A stretch of DNA of 64,000 bases from CAZPMC01 sp964587755. GTDB taxonomy: Bacteria; Bacillota; Clostridia; Acetivibrionales; DTU013. Below, piece after piece: positions 33,928 through 42,244 of this stretch; the first letter of the stretch is position 1, and each line of letters begins with the position of its first letter. A model generated the notes under the pieces. That model made no database searches. It worked only from the letters and a program-made list of their open reading frames with translations, and was not told the DNA's origin. Position numbers and translations under genes: made by a program. The stretch spans positions 36,307-100,306 of the forward strand of contig CAZPMC010000003.1 in assembly GCA_964587755.1 (NCBI GenBank). Reading direction: 5' to 3'.

Positions 33928-35203
33928 CACACTCACCGCCTTTTAAAACACTTGAGCCGGAAGCAATATGTAAAGAGCAAAAATCATTTGCATCTGCATA
34001 TATATCGATTGCCACATTTCTGCCAATAGTTGTGTTATCCGGAATTTCCGCCCTCTCCCCTACGACAGTGATACCTGAACAGTAAATTTGCGGCTTTAAT
34101 TCATTGGGAATGTTGTCACCTTCTCCGATTACAACATTACTGCCTATTTTTACATTTTCGCTTATTATGCAGTGTTCAAGCCTCGAACCCTGCCCGATTA
34201 AGGTATTTGACATAACTATTGAATTTTCCACCACTGCCCCTTCTTCTACTGTAACACCGGGGAATAAAACAGAGTTTCTGACCTTACCGTAAATCATGCA
34301 CCCTTCGGCAATTACAGAGGTCTTGACGGTACCGGTGAGCCCCACATAATGGGGTGGCTTGACAGGGTTTGGAGTGTAAATTCTCCACTCCTTATCATAT
34401 AAATTAAACTCAGGCACTCTTTTTATCAAATCCATATTAGACTCCCAAAAAGCCTGAATGGTACCAACATCTCTCCAATAACCAACAAATTTGTATGCCC
34501 ACATGCTTCTGCCGTCATTAAGCATTGCAGGTATAATATCCTTCCCAAAATCATGGTCCGATTCTTTCCGGTGTTCATCCCTCAGAAGGTATTTCTTCAG
34601 AACCTCCCATGTAAATATGTAAACACCCATTGAAGCCAGTGTGCTTTTAGGGTTTGCCGGCTTTTCCTCAAATTCGTAAATTCTCCCCTTCTCATCGGTG
34701 TTCATTATACCGTACCGGGAAGCGTCCTCATAAGGCACCTCAATTACAGAAATTGTAGCTTCCGCATTGTTTTTCTTATGGAAATCCAGCATATGAGAAT
34801 AATTCATTTTATAAATGTGATCACCGGATAGTATAATTACGTACTTTGGGTCCAGCTTATCAATATAATCAATATTTTGGCTTATGGCATTTGCAGTACC
34901 CTTATACCATTCACCCCTGGACTCCTTTATATACGGGGACAGTATAGTTACTCCTCCGTTCATCCTGTCCATATCCCATGGCTTGCCTATTCCAATATGA
35001 CTATTGAGCTTTAAGGGCTGGTATTGGGTGAGCACTCCCACTGTGTCAATCCCTGAATTTATGCAATTACTCAGGGAAAAATCAATTATCCTGTATTTCC
35101 CTCCAAAGAGGACTGCCGGCTTTGCAGCTTTCTTAGTCAAAATACCAAGTCTGCTGCCCTGTCCCCCGGCAAGCAGAAGGGCTATTATTTCCTTTTTGGT
35201 CAA
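33920..35203 (-). CDS. glgC: Glucose-1-phosphate adenylyltransferase GlgC
   Basis: GlgC makes ADP-glucose from glucose-1-phosphate and ATP, the committed step of glycogen synthesis. The nucleotide-binding loop is LLLAGGQGSRLGILTKKAAKP. Further marks are GGKYRIIDFSLSNCINSG, ILSGDHIYKMNY and FVGYWRDVGTIQAFWESN. The start is TTG 35203, with GGAGGG six bases upstream; the in-frame TTG farther upstream lies on the ribosome binding site itself. The 427 residues match the family. No glycogen synthase or branching enzyme is in the window. Confidence 0.95.
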   Translation of the reverse strand: MTKKEIIALLLAGGQGSRLGILTKKAAKPAVLFGGKYRIIDFSLSNCINSGIDTVGVLTQYQPLKLNSHIGIGKPWDMDRMNGGVTILSPYIKESRGEWYKGTANAISQNIDYIDKLDPKYVIILSGDHIYKMNYSHMLDFHKKNNAEATISVIEVPYEDASRYGIMNTDEKGRIYEFEEKPANPKSTLASMGVYIFTWEVLKKYLLRDEHRKESDHDFGKDIIPAMLNDGRSMWAYKFVGYWRDVGTIQAFWESNMDLIKRVPEFNLYDKEWRIYTPNPVKPPHYVGLTGTVKTSVIAEGCMIYGKVRNSVLFPGVTVEEGAVVENSIVMSNTLIGQGSRLEHCIISENVKIGSNVVIGEGDNIPNELKPQIYCSGITVVGERAEIPDNTTIGRNVAIDIYADANDFCSLHIASGSSVLKGGECDD

Positions 35204-35227
35204 ATCAAATCCCTCCAATTTGTTTAT

Positions 35228-35977
35228 TTATAGCGCTCCACACCCAGCCCTGCAAACCTTAATGCATATGCCGCATACAGAGCCCCGGCCTATATGCTTG
35301 AAATTCTTATTCATATAATCGCTGCAAGCCCTTGCATCAACTATTTCCTCCCTGGCAGCTCCTTCATGCCACTCCCGGCCTGTAAGCGCCATTGCAGGAC
35401 AGGCGGCAACACATAGGTTGCAGTCTCCGCAGTATCCTTTTTTTAAAGAACCGTCCCCTGCAAAGTCCCCCTCGGGATTTCCTGCAGAACCGTCACCGAC
35501 TGAAGAACCGTCCCTCACAGGACAGGGAACCTCCATATCCGTCAGGATTGTCGCCAGCCTTACCCTGGGCCCGAATTCATTGTGCAAAAAAAGTCCGTTT
35601 TTGCCTATACGTCCAAGTCCTGCCATGACTGCCGCAGTTTTATGTGGAAAAATGCCACTATATGGGTCACTGACATTATTGACAGTCTGAGATGCCGGAA
35701 CAGCAATGGCTCTATAGCCCTGCTGCTGTATAAAAAGCAAGCCTCTTAGGGCTATTTGGTCAAGCAAAGTATTTACGGTTCTGTAGTGATGAAAATAAGT
35801 GTAGGTAGGCTTGTTCGTAATCTCGTCTATAATGGCATCAGACAATCTGACCCCCATAGTGACGGCATAATTGTATGCTTTTAAGCTCTCACCGGGTTTC
35901 CCGGTCACATTTGAAAAACCAACAAATGAAGCTCCCAATCCTTCCAAAAGTGATGCCAGATGCTGATGCCTTTCCAC
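35228..35977 (-). CDS. QueG-like double [4Fe-4S] protein with in-frame repeat insertion
   Basis: The 249-residue protein resembles the C-terminal part of epoxyqueuosine reductase QueG: MAGLGRIGKNGLFLHNEFGPRVRLATILTD, then two ferredoxin-like clusters (YCGDCNLCVAACP at 182-194 and CGICIKVCRAGC near the end). It is shorter than QueG (about 370) and may be a related oxidoreductase of unknown substrate. The start is GTG 35977, after GGAGG. Residues about 155-179 are Gly/Asp/Ser-rich and are encoded by three copies of the AAGAACCGTCCCC repeat, inserted in frame between the catalytic part and the first cluster. Confidence 0.8.
   Translation of the reverse strand: MERHQHLASLLEGLGASFVGFSNVTGKPGESLKAYNYAVTMGVRLSDAIIDEITNKPTYTYFHHYRTVNTLLDQIALRGLLFIQQQGYRAIAVPASQTVNNVSDPYSGIFPHKTAAVMAGLGRIGKNGLFLHNEFGPRVRLATILTDMEVPCPVRDGSSVGDGSAGNPEGDFAGDGSLKKGYCGDCNLCVAACPAMALTGREWHEGAAREEIVDARACSDYMNKNFKHIGRGSVCGICIKVCRAGCGAL
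35446..35515 (-). repeat. Three REP-like cores inside a coding region
   Basis: On the plus strand the copies read AAGAACCGTCCCC (35446-35458), CAGAACCGTCACC (35485-35497) and AAGAACCGTCCCT (35503-35515). Read on the gene strand they encode DGS-type tripeptides and leave the frame open. Confidence 0.85.
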
Positions 35978-36064
35978 TTATTAAACCTCCGTTTAAACCA
36001 ATTTATCACTTAGGTATTCACTTAGTTGTAATGATACCACCGTGGCTATTATTTTAACATACTC

Positions 36065-36967
36065 TTAGCGCTTTCCTGCCACCCTATTCTTCCCACTCAG
36101 ATGTTCACTTTTTTTGCATGTGACAACAACAACTTCCGGCCTGTTAAAAATTCTGAGAGGGAAAATACTATTCCCAAGCCCCCTGCTTACCACCATTGCT
36201 GATTGCTTCAGGGTGTACATTCCGTTTGTATACTTTGGAAAAAAGCCCTGGCCAGGCGCTACCAGCCCGCCCACAAACGGCATCCTGATTTGCCCGCCAT
36301 GAGCATGACCTGAAAATACCAAGTCAATATTTTTATCTGCAAATAACTCAAAATACTCAGGTCTGTGAAAAAGCAGGATTTGAAAAACAGAACTGTCGTA
36401 AAAATCTTCATTGCCCCTTGAAGAGCCTAAGGCGTTTATTTCTCCATCACTCGTATTCATGTAAACTGCCGGGTCAGGAATGCCAAGAAGCTCTATCTTG
36501 TCATTCCTCCGTTTTAGCTCAACCTTTTCATTATCAAGTATCTTGACTCCCAGTGCCAGAAGCCTGCGTCTTATATTTTCATAATCCCCCGACCAACCTT
36601 CGTGGTTTCCGCTGACAAAATACACGGGAGCTATCCTGACTGCCCCTTTTATAAAGTCCATGGCAGCGTCAAGGTCATAGCTCCGGCTGTCAACCAAATC
36701 GCCTGTAACCACTATTATGTCAGGAGAAATTTCGCTTATTTTATTTAATAAACGCTTTTGCTCATTTCCAAACCCTTTGTTATGTAAATCAGAAATATGT
36801 GCGATTTTATAACCGCTAAATCCCACAGGCACCTTTTCATTTATGTAATTAATACGGGTTATTGTAATATCGTTGTTCTGCCATATCAGAAAAACAGATA
36901 AACATACAGCTGCAAGAATCCAAAGGGCAATTTTCTTTGTCCTTTCTAATTTCTTTTTATATCTCAC
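36065..36967 (-). CDS. Membrane-anchored metallophosphoesterase (YkuE/YaeI-like)
   Basis: This 300-residue protein has a Lys-rich start, one transmembrane segment (about 12-30) and a calcineurin-like phosphoesterase domain. Metal motifs are in order: AHISDLHN, VVTGDLVDS, FVSGNHEGW and LVFSGHAHGGQI. Related YkuE/YaeI proteins act on membrane phospholipid-type substrates; the substrate here is inferred only. The start is GTG 36967 after GGAAAG. It follows the HD-domain gene by 36 bases that contain a 20-base imperfect tandem repeat. Confidence 0.87.
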   Translation of the reverse strand: MRYKKKLERTKKIALWILAAVCLSVFLIWQNNDITITRINYINEKVPVGFSGYKIAHISDLHNKGFGNEQKRLLNKISEISPDIIVVTGDLVDSRSYDLDAAMDFIKGAVRIAPVYFVSGNHEGWSGDYENIRRRLLALGVKILDNEKVELKRRNDKIELLGIPDPAVYMNTSDGEINALGSSRGNEDFYDSSVFQILLFHRPEYFELFADKNIDLVFSGHAHGGQIRMPFVGGLVAPGQGFFPKYTNGMYTLKQSAMVVSRGLGNSIFPLRIFNRPEVVVVTCKKSEHLSGKNRVAGKR

Positions 36968-37001
36968 CTTTCCGTCCCCGCATCTAACCTTTCTATCCCC
37001 G
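36961..37001. repeat. Imperfect 20-bp tandem repeat between two genes
   Basis: The 20-mers at 36961-36980 and 36982-37001 share 17 positions, with ACCTTTC and TCCCCG in both. They cover the start of the phosphoesterase gene, and TCCCCG recalls the dispersed repeat core. Confidence 0.65.
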
Positions 37002-37003
37002 TG

Positions 37004-37591
37004 TTATTTCAAAAAACCTTTTTCTCTGGCGCCCTCAATCATTTTCGCTACAAAATCAGAAATCCTTTTGTCTGCTTTTTCAAAAACAACTTCATTTCTT
37101 ATCTTTACACTCTCAGCATGTATACTATGCTCAAGCCATGATTTGCCCCCGGAGGTGTAATTTAAAAGCAGGGGCTGCAATCTGTCCAATATGGCTGCGC
37201 AAACAGCTTCAGGTGTCTTTCTCTCTTCGAACTCTATCCACAAATCGTACAATTCTTTTTTCTGATCCTCCGGCAAAATAGAAAACAATTCATTGGCAGC
37301 CTCCTGTTCCCTTTCAAACTTCCCAAGATTTGCTTTTTCATCGTAGCAGTATACATCACCGGCGATAATCTCAACCAGGTCATGCATTATTACCATTTTA
37401 ACTGTTTTCAGAACGTCAATACCTTCAAAATACTCTGACAGGATGAAAACCATCATGCCAAGATGCCATGAATGCTCTGCATCATTTTCTCTCCTTGTGC
37501 CGTCAGCCAGATAATTTCTTCTGATTATGTGTTTTATCTTGTCAATCTCAATTAGAAAATCTATTTGTTTTTTAAGTCTCTCCATGCCCAT
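37004..37591 (-). CDS. HD-domain hydrolase (YfbR/5'-deoxynucleotidase-like)
   Basis: This 195-residue protein has the HD signature: the first His in AEHSWHLGMMVFIL, the His-Asp pair in VIMHDLVEIIAGDVYCYDE and a later conserved Asp. Relatives hydrolyse dNMPs or other nucleotides. Start 37591 follows GAGG. It is divergent from the gntR operon and co-directional with the phosphoesterase gene. Confidence 0.88.
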   Translation of the reverse strand: MGMERLKKQIDFLIEIDKIKHIIRRNYLADGTRRENDAEHSWHLGMMVFILSEYFEGIDVLKTVKMVIMHDLVEIIAGDVYCYDEKANLGKFEREQEAANELFSILPEDQKKELYDLWIEFEERKTPEAVCAAILDRLQPLLLNYTSGGKSWLEHSIHAESVKIRNEVVFEKADKRISDFVAKMIEGAREKGFLK

Positions 37592-37699
37592 AATATACCT
37601 CTTTTCTCAGTGAGCTTCGTTGCTTTTATACAACAAAATTTTTCTTTTATTCTACCACATATAAGGTCCATATTAAAATAATGCAATTTATATTAAGCA

Positions 37700-37730
37700 T
37701 TGCCACTTGTTTGCCAAATGCAGCTATAAT
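37700..37730 (+). promoter_or_regulatory. Probable promoter of the gntR operon
   Basis: TATAAT (37725-37730) is preceded by TTGCCA (37700-37705) at a long 19-base spacer. The operator-like palindromes lie immediately downstream, where a repressor would block initiation. Confidence 0.5.
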
Positions 37731-37741
37731 ACGATATAACC

Positions 37742-37768
37742 GACTGATATATCAGTGATACATCAGTC
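37742..37768. promoter_or_regulatory. Candidate operator of the GntR regulator
   Basis: GACTGAT (37742-37748) and ATCAGTC (37762-37768) form an inverted repeat, and ACTGATATATCAGT (37743-37756) is a perfect 14-base palindrome inside it. The triple ATCAGT array between the -10 box and the regulator start suggests autoregulation. Confidence 0.65.
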
Positions 37769-37820
37769 AGATACCGGCAATAAAAATGAACCATATTACG
37801 TATTTCTAAGGAGAACATCA

Positions 37821-38465
37821 TTGGAAAACAAAAGCCCACTTAATGAAAAAGCATACCAGCTGATGAAAAATAACCTTATGAACTATGAAGATGGTAAATT
37901 TTTAAGCGCCCGGGCATTTGCCAACGAAATAGGAATGAGCTATACACCCGTACGCGATGCATTTATCCGGCTACAAAGGGAAGGTTTAATTAAAAAAATA
38001 CCTAACGTAGGTTTTTTTGTTGTTAAACTGAATATAAAGGAAATTATCGATATGTTTCAGGTTAGAGAATGTATCGAACCGTTTATATTAGAAAATGTAT
38101 TTAGCTCAATTACAGACAAAGATATCCAAACTCTGGATAATCTAATCGCTGAGCAAATAAAAGCTCTGGAAGAAAAAAATATTCGTCAGTACGTTAGAGT
38201 TGATGAGCAATTTCACCTGGTATTTTTCGATATTTGTGATAACCAATATTTTTTCAATCTCATTAAAAACGTACGTGAACAGTACTTGTTCTGCTCTGCG
38301 AAAATTGCAAGCGCCTGTAGTTCAGAGGGCATTAATGAGCACATTCAAATTCTTAATTACATTAAATCAAATGATAAAAAGGCCGCTGTTCATACTCTGA
38401 AACTACATATTGAAAATGCTGTACAACGAATGAAAGACGGATTCATCAGTGCAAATGAAATATAA
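37821..38465 (+). CDS. GntR-family (FadR/FCD) transcriptional regulator
   Basis: This 214-residue protein has an N-terminal winged helix-turn-helix (about 5-70; SARAFANEIGMSYTPVRDAFIRLQREGLI) and a helical FCD ligand domain (about 80-205). FCD metal-binding positions are suggested by E-Q-F-H (VDEQFHLVFFD) and later His residues. The start is TTG 37821, seven bases after AAGGAG. It is the first gene of the catabolic operon and likely binds the palindromes at 37742-37768, with a pathway acid as effector (inferred). Confidence 0.9.
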   Translation: MENKSPLNEKAYQLMKNNLMNYEDGKFLSARAFANEIGMSYTPVRDAFIRLQREGLIKKIPNVGFFVVKLNIKEIIDMFQVRECIEPFILENVFSSITDKDIQTLDNLIAEQIKALEEKNIRQYVRVDEQFHLVFFDICDNQYFFNLIKNVREQYLFCSAKIASACSSEGINEHIQILNYIKSNDKKAAVHTLKLHIENAVQRMKDGFISANEI

Positions 38466-38488
38466 ATTTGTGGACAGGAGTATTGTGT

Positions 38489-38707
38489 ATGGTTGAAATC
38501 ATTGGACATGGATTACTAAGTGAATATTGTGGCAAATTTCATGTGCAAGAAACAACTACAATACAAAATTTAATAGATCAGCTTTCTATCCCTGCTGAAC
38601 TAGTGGACATTCTGATTCCTGTGCGGGAATCCTTGGTCTTGTCCATAAACGATAAAGTCAATGACAATGATGTTATCCATTTATACACAGCATTACTTGG
38701 CGGTTAG
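38489..38707 (+). CDS. MoaD/ThiS-like ubiquitin-fold protein with C-terminal Gly-Gly
   Basis: This 72-residue protein starts at 38489 after AGGAG and ends in LYTALLGG, the di-glycine tail of MoaD/ThiS sulfur carriers. It has the beta-grasp pattern (VEIIGHG...ETTTIQNLIDQL...NDKVNDNDVIHLYTALLGG). MoaD-like proteins supply sulfur to the pterin dithiolene. Genes of this type sit next to AOR-family tungsten enzymes, and here an AOR homologue lies four genes downstream. No MoaE or adenylating MoeB/ThiF partner is in the window. Confidence 0.82.
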   Translation: MVEIIGHGLLSEYCGKFHVQETTTIQNLIDQLSIPAELVDILIPVRESLVLSINDKVNDNDVIHLYTALLGG

Positions 38708-38751
38708 TTCCTAGAAATACTAACTTATTTTATATTAAGGAGGGTTTAGTT

Positions 38752-39423
38752 ATGATTCATGTCAGAAGAAATATTGAAAGACCATCACAAGAGATTGTTG
38801 AAGCCTTCAGAACTCTGTCAAGTGCCACAATCCATGAAGCTTCCGGACGGAAGGGTTATATCGATTGTGCCATTAAGCCGATTGCAAGGGGGCTTAAGCT
38901 TTGCGGCCCCGCATTCACTGTGCAATGTGCACCCGGGGATAATATGATGCTTCACAAAGCTTTGGAGCGGGCACAGCCAGGAGATATTCTGGTTGTATCG
39001 GTAGGCGGAGCCTATGATTACGGCTATTTCGGCGATTTGATGGCGACAAGTGCTCTTGCAAGAAAGGTTGGCGGCTTATGCATAGAAGGATGTATCCGCG
39101 ATAGTGAAGAGATTATTGAATCTGGTTTCCCTGTTTTCGCCAGAGGCTTCAGCATTAGGGGGACAGGAAAAGGAACATTAGGTGTAGTCAACTACCCTAC
39201 TGTGTTCGGCGGGCAAATGATTAATCCAGGCGATCTTATCTTCGGAGACGACGACGGTCTTGTGGCTGTCAGACGGGAGGATTGTGAAGAGGTTCTTAAG
39301 AAATCTCGCCAGCGGGTTGAAAAGGAAATCGAAAAAGCAAAGGTTCTGGCAACCGGGGTTTCAAGTGTTGAATTCAACAAGTTCGGCCCTCTGTTTGAAG
39401 CAGCGGGATTAATTGAAGAGTAA
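38752..39423 (+). CDS. RraA-family protein, probable class II aldolase/decarboxylase
   Basis: This 223-residue protein belongs to the RraA/HMG aldolase family, whose enzymes cleave 4-hydroxy-4-methyl-2-oxoglutarate-type acids or decarboxylate oxaloacetate with a divalent metal. The catalytic signature R-D-x2-E is present (CIRDSEEI) behind GGAYDYGYFGDLM, and the C-terminal ISGDDDGLVAV-like strand reads IFGDDDGLVAVRRED. That supports an enzyme rather than the RNase E inhibitor role. AGGAGG precedes the start. The substrate is unknown; the neighbours suggest an oxo- or hydroxy-acid. Confidence 0.85.
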   Translation: MIHVRRNIERPSQEIVEAFRTLSSATIHEASGRKGYIDCAIKPIARGLKLCGPAFTVQCAPGDNMMLHKALERAQPGDILVVSVGGAYDYGYFGDLMATSALARKVGGLCIEGCIRDSEEIIESGFPVFARGFSIRGTGKGTLGVVNYPTVFGGQMINPGDLIFGDDDGLVAVRREDCEEVLKKSRQRVEKEIEKAKVLATGVSSVEFNKFGPLFEAAGLIEE

Positions 39424-39439
39424 AGGCGGGGGAATTGGA

Positions 39440-40483
39440 ATGACATATACGTATAAGCAGCTCAAAGTATGCACAATTGAAATATTAATGGCTTGCGGTG
39501 AAAGTAAAAAAGGAGCCGAAACAGTAGCAGAATCAATGCTTTTTGCAGATTCCAGAGGCATCACTACTCATGGGACACATCTGCTTACCCCCATATATAA
39601 ACGGGTAAAAGCCAAACAATTATCGCTACCGACAAATGCAACTGTTGTTAGCGACAGTGGCGCTACTGCAATCATTGACGGCGGAGACGGTCTGGGTGCC
39701 ATAGCCGGAAGATTAGCCGCAGATATCGCTATAGAAAAAGCAAGACAATTTGGCACCTCTACCGTTTTAATTAAAAACACTAACAATATCGGAGCATTGG
39801 CTTGGTATTCAGAATATATAGCCAGAAATGGTTTGATTTCAATCATCAGCTGCAACGCAGCGCCTGCTATGGCACCATGGGGCGGAGCTGAACAGTTCCT
39901 TGGAACCAATCCTATTGCAATCGCTATCTATACTGGACAAGATTTGCTGTTTTCTGCAGATATGGCATCCACAGTTGTTGCAAGAGGCAAAATACGCAAG
40001 GCTGCACGCAACGGGCAAACAATCCCTGACAACTGGGCTATGGATGAAGACGGTAATTTTACGACAGACCCCAATGCCGCATTGAAAGGCTCATTGTTGC
40101 CAATGGGTGGACCAAAGGGCTCTGCCATTGCTTTGGCTGCAGATATTATTAGTGGCATGCTGTCTGGAGCCAGTTATGCACCCAATCTGAAGAGTTTTCA
40201 CACTCCTGAGGGCAAAACAGGCGTCGGAGCATCGATTATTGCTCTGGATATCAGCCGCTTTATACCCCTTGATAGCTTTAAGAGTGAAATGAGCAAGTAT
40301 ATAGACAGTATAAAGAATCTAAAGAAGGCCAAAGGCTTTGATGAAATTTATTTGCCGGGAGAAATTGAATACAACAACGAGAAGATTTCCCGCGAAAACG
40401 GAATTAAATTGGATGACAATGCCGTAGCCGCCATTGACAATATTCTGACGGATATCGGCTCATCATTTCGTTTAGGAGAATGA
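39440..40483 (+). CDS. Malate/L-lactate (Ldh2-family) NAD(P)-dependent dehydrogenase
   Basis: This 347-residue protein matches the Ldh2/MDH2 family, which oxidises 2-hydroxy acids such as malate, sulfolactate or ureidoglycolate, or reduces the 2-oxo acid. Motifs: DSRGITTHGTHLL (catalytic His), NTNNIGALAWYSEY, GTNPIAIAIY and PMGGPKGSAIALAADIISG. Start 39440 follows GCGGGGGAA; the in-frame codons before it overlap the rraA gene and lack support. It sits between the RraA-type aldolase and the AOR gene. The substrate cannot be assigned. Confidence 0.9.
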   Translation: MTYTYKQLKVCTIEILMACGESKKGAETVAESMLFADSRGITTHGTHLLTPIYKRVKAKQLSLPTNATVVSDSGATAIIDGGDGLGAIAGRLAADIAIEKARQFGTSTVLIKNTNNIGALAWYSEYIARNGLISIISCNAAPAMAPWGGAEQFLGTNPIAIAIYTGQDLLFSADMASTVVARGKIRKAARNGQTIPDNWAMDEDGNFTTDPNAALKGSLLPMGGPKGSAIALAADIISGMLSGASYAPNLKSFHTPEGKTGVGASIIALDISRFIPLDSFKSEMSKYIDSIKNLKKAKGFDEIYLPGEIEYNNEKISRENGIKLDDNAVAAIDNILTDIGSSFRLGE

Positions 40484-40485
40484 AT

Positions 40486-42216
40486 ATGAACAGAATAATA
40501 AGAGTTAATACAAGAACATGTGAGATAACTGAATACAATGCATCAGAAGAAGAACTTCGCATAGGTGGCAGACACTTTATTGCACATGTTTTAAACAAGG
40601 AAGTGCCCCCTACATGCGAACCGTTGGGCAGACATAACAAACTAATTGTTTCACTTGGTTTATTTGCTGATACAGGTGTATCGACTGCCGGTCAATTGTC
40701 ATTAGGAGGTAAAAGTCCTTTGACCGGTGGCGTTAAGGAAAGCAACACTGGTGGATTTGCTGGGAACAGAATAATTCGTCTCGGCATCAAGTCAATCATA
40801 TTTGATGACATTCCCGATACTGAAAAAACAAGAGTTCTATATTTGTCAGGGACAGAAATGAAATTGTTTGATATGCCTGAGCTACGCCATAAGTTAGTGT
40901 CAGAGACTTTTGCAATTCTTCGTAAGACATTTGGCGAAAAAGCAGGATTACTTTGTATTGGACCTGCAGGTGAAATGAAAATGCATTCAGCAGGTATTGC
41001 ATCCGTTGATGATTACGACATGCAGGTACGCTACGCAGGACGTGGCGGATTAGGTGCCGTTATGGGCAGCAAGGGTATTAAAGCAATTGTTGTCGTTGAC
41101 GATATCCGGACAAAACCAAGCTTTCACGACTCTGAACTTCTTAAAAAAACAGTCCGGGATATTGTAAAGGTGCTGAGAGAGGATCCAAAAAGCAAAAACC
41201 GTAAGCTGTATGGCACACTGGATATCCTTGATATGGCGAATAAAATTGGTATCTTGCCTACAAAAAACTTCTCATCAGGAACTTTTGAACCTGCACAAGA
41301 ATGGACAGGACCAAAGTTTGCTGAAATGGTGGCTCGCCGCGGAGGCTGCGGACGTAGTGGTACGCCGTGCGTTCAAGGGTGCACAATACAGTGCTCCAAC
41401 GTATTCCCGTACAAAAATGGAGAACGCATTGTAGGTTCTATTCAATACGAAAGTATTGCACTTTTAGGGAGCAACCTTGGTATCGAAAATCTAGATGACG
41501 TTGGAGAGTTAAATCATCTGTGTAATGAAGTAGGTGTTGATACCATTGAAGTTGGAGCAGCCCTAGGCGTAGCAATGGAAGCCGGCATCAAGGATTTTGG
41601 TGATGCTGAAGGCGCAAAGGATTTGATTAGACAGATTGGGAAAGGTACCCCCCTCGGAAGAATACTAGGTCAAGGAGTAGTATTTACAGGACAGGCATTT
41701 GGTATTCGAAGAGTACCTGCAGTAAAAGGTCAGGCTATGCCGGCCTATGACCCGCGTGCATTAAAGGGAAATGGAGTCACTTATGTGACATCCACCATGG
41801 GTGCTGACCACACCTCAGGAAATTGCTTTGAAACTGTCAGGACAAACAACCCGTTAGGCACGGAAAATCAAGTTTACAATTCAAGACAACTGCAGGTCCG
41901 GGCAGCTATTCTGGATACTATGGGAGTGTGCCTCTTTACACGCCCGGCATTTGTAAAAAACCCACAGTTGTTATCCGATTTGTTTATGGGTAAATTCGGC
42001 TGGGAAGTTACACTTGCTGATGTACGGCATTTGGGCGCAGAGGTGCTTGATCTGGAAAGAAAGTTCAATGAGCTGGCCGGTGTCTCTGAAAAATTCAGAC
42101 CGCTGCCCGAATATATGCGAGATGAACCATTACCTCCCAACAACACTGTATTTGATATCCCTCAAGAGGATATGGAAGCTATTTGGGAAGTCCCTGTAAG
42201 AGTTGATATGTTTTAA
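40486..42216 (+). CDS. AOR-family (aldehyde ferredoxin oxidoreductase-like) tungsten/molybdenum enzyme
   Basis: This 576-residue protein has the AOR N-domain (RIIRVNTRTCEITE, then GKSPLTGGVKESNTGGFAG for pterin binding) and the larger C-domain. Such enzymes oxidise aldehydes or reduce acids or aromatics using a bis-tungstopterin and a [4Fe-4S] cluster. The cysteine cluster reads PCVQGCTIQC, spaced CxxxCxxxC where the usual AOR pattern is CxxCxxxC; a further Cys is six residues before it (GGCGRSG), and the distal Cys is in DTMGVCLF. ATG 40486 has GGAGA at seven bases; ATG 40480 is too close to it. The pathway role is unknown. Confidence 0.9.
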   Translation: MNRIIRVNTRTCEITEYNASEEELRIGGRHFIAHVLNKEVPPTCEPLGRHNKLIVSLGLFADTGVSTAGQLSLGGKSPLTGGVKESNTGGFAGNRIIRLGIKSIIFDDIPDTEKTRVLYLSGTEMKLFDMPELRHKLVSETFAILRKTFGEKAGLLCIGPAGEMKMHSAGIASVDDYDMQVRYAGRGGLGAVMGSKGIKAIVVVDDIRTKPSFHDSELLKKTVRDIVKVLREDPKSKNRKLYGTLDILDMANKIGILPTKNFSSGTFEPAQEWTGPKFAEMVARRGGCGRSGTPCVQGCTIQCSNVFPYKNGERIVGSIQYESIALLGSNLGIENLDDVGELNHLCNEVGVDTIEVGAALGVAMEAGIKDFGDAEGAKDLIRQIGKGTPLGRILGQGVVFTGQAFGIRRVPAVKGQAMPAYDPRALKGNGVTYVTSTMGADHTSGNCFETVRTNNPLGTENQVYNSRQLQVRAAILDTMGVCLFTRPAFVKNPQLLSDLFMGKFGWEVTLADVRHLGAEVLDLERKFNELAGVSEKFRPLPEYMRDEPLPPNNTVFDIPQEDMEAIWEVPVRVDMF

Positions 42217-42244
42217 TTAACAATATTATAAAGGAGGATTTACA

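Noticed and set aside
35228..35977. Assignment as true QueG
   Set aside because: The protein is about 120 residues shorter than QueG and QueH is encoded at 6915-7430, so only a QueG-like label is justified.
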